Shown: positions 63,645-64,000 of the stretch, piece by piece
Layout: each line of letters starts with the position of its first letter
How positions within the stretch are numbered: the first letter of the stretch is position 1
Assembly (NCBI GenBank): GCA_019084245.1
Contig: JAHRFE010000004.1
Location: 124,001 to 188,000, forward strand
Length of the DNA stretch: 64,000 nt
From: Hoeflea sp.
Lineage (GTDB): Bacteria > Pseudomonadota > Alphaproteobacteria > Rhizobiales > Rhizobiaceae
Direction: 5' to 3'
The notes under the pieces: generated by a model
Database searches by the model: none
Told to the model about the DNA's origin: nothing
The model's input: the letters and a program-made list of their open reading frames with translations, nothing else
Translations under genes and position numbers: made by a program

Positions 63645-64000
63645 CCGATCACGATCAGCCGCCGCGCAAGCCGCGCGCCTTCGCCGTGGACGAACCCGTC
63701 AGGAAAGCGGCTCCGGACAAGACCGGCACGCAGCCCAGATCCACCGGGAATGCGCGCAAGCCCTCGGCCATTCCCGTCGCCACCGTGTCGATGACCATGG
63801 AGGAAGACGATCCATTCCTGCCGCCTCCCGCCGCCCTGGAGGCACTCACGCCCCCGCCCGCCAGGCCGCGCCGGCGCCGCTTGACCGCCGGCAAGATCCT
63901 GACCGCGAGCCTGGGCTTCCTTTTGCTGCTGGCGCTGGGCGTGTGGACCGACAGCCTGATCCGGGACCTGTTCGACCGCCTGCCCTGGCTCGGCTGGGTC
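63641..64000 (+). CDS. ycjF: YcjF/TIGR01620 family membrane protein, 3' end outside window
   Basis: The first 120 residues are visible. They begin with a long charged/proline-rich tail (TDHDQPPRKPRAFAVDEPVRKAAPDK, PAIPVATVSM-like) and then a membrane helix ILTASLGFLLLLALGVW and DSLIRDLFDRLPWLGWV, as in YcjF proteins. The ATG overlaps the ycjX stop, matching the conserved ycjX-ycjF pair. Identity rests on that context and the visible N-terminus. Confidence 0.78.
   Translation, partial: MTDHDQPPRKPRAFAVDEPVRKAAPDKTGTQPRSTGNARKPSAIPVATVSMTMEEDDPFLPPPAALEALTPPPARPRRRRLTAGKILTASLGFLLLLALGVWTDSLIRDLFDRLPWLGWV

Overview
The window looks like ordinary chromosome from a GC-rich alphaproteobacterium of the order Hyphomicrobiales (Rhizobiales), perhaps a Rhizobiaceae or Hoeflea-like marine lineage. 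The signs are an F1Fo-ATPase zeta-type inhibitor gene beside purC, a small-subunit-type PurL with PurS and PurQ, a CckA/FliO-like/DksA neighbourhood, DUF1127 proteins, a LexA-type box of the form GTnC-N7-GTTC at recA, and a one-cysteine DksA. The species call is inference. I see no tRNA, rRNA, CRISPR array, insertion sequence or prophage.

Layout. 1-4.8 kb (minus strand): a maturation set for xanthine-oxidase-type molybdenum hydroxylases (flavin reductase, MoxR ATPase, CoxE, split XdhC, molybdopterin-binding protein running off the left edge). 5-10.3 kb (plus): an orphan periplasmic binding protein, a P1-family peptidase, a DUF2259 secreted protein, purB. 10.4-12.2 kb: an RBBP9-type hydrolase, an HpaI-type aldolase, the ATPase inhibitor. 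12.4-20.7 kb: purC-purS-purQ, an insertion of lipoprotein/DUF1127/MocR genes, then purL, bolA, a very basic small protein, a convergent phosphodiester glycosidase and the CGFS glutaredoxin gene. 20.7-28.4 kb: DUF2332, YtoQ, DUF2461, DUF1176, a Bcr-type efflux pump, then an IMPase/ttcA/glsA run on the minus strand. 28.4-37.6 kb: rpsD, pepT, an unrecognised 337-aa gene, a redoxin/2OG-Fe(II) dioxygenase fusion, a PPOX protein, small stress-type genes (DUF3309, CsbD), a HerA-like ATPase and a second DUF1127 gene.

37.7-44.8 kb: an ArsR-type regulator, murI/trmJ-like/GNAT, a PfpI protein, a ribbon-helix-helix protein, icd and three small genes behind it. 44.8-49.1 kb: alaS and recA, preceded by a degenerate intergenic repeat. 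49.3-53.3 kb: pseudouridine salvage (psuK-psuG), an orphan BrnA-like protein, and an MFS pump divergent from a MerR regulator with a clear dyad between them. 53.4-64 kb: an OmpA-like lipoprotein, a repeat-rich 645-bp spacer, cckA, a FliO-like gene, a pgpA-like gene, a CNNM/CorC protein, dksA, a SixA-type phosphatase, ycjX and the start of ycjF.

Most genes are housekeeping. The observations most worth following are the operator-like direct repeats over the MocR start codon, the redoxin-dioxygenase fusion, the basic protein between bolA and grxD, the intergenic repeat family with its exact 20-bp tandem array, and several regulatory dyads (MerR, ArsR, LexA). I found no clear evidence of an entirely new multi-gene system.
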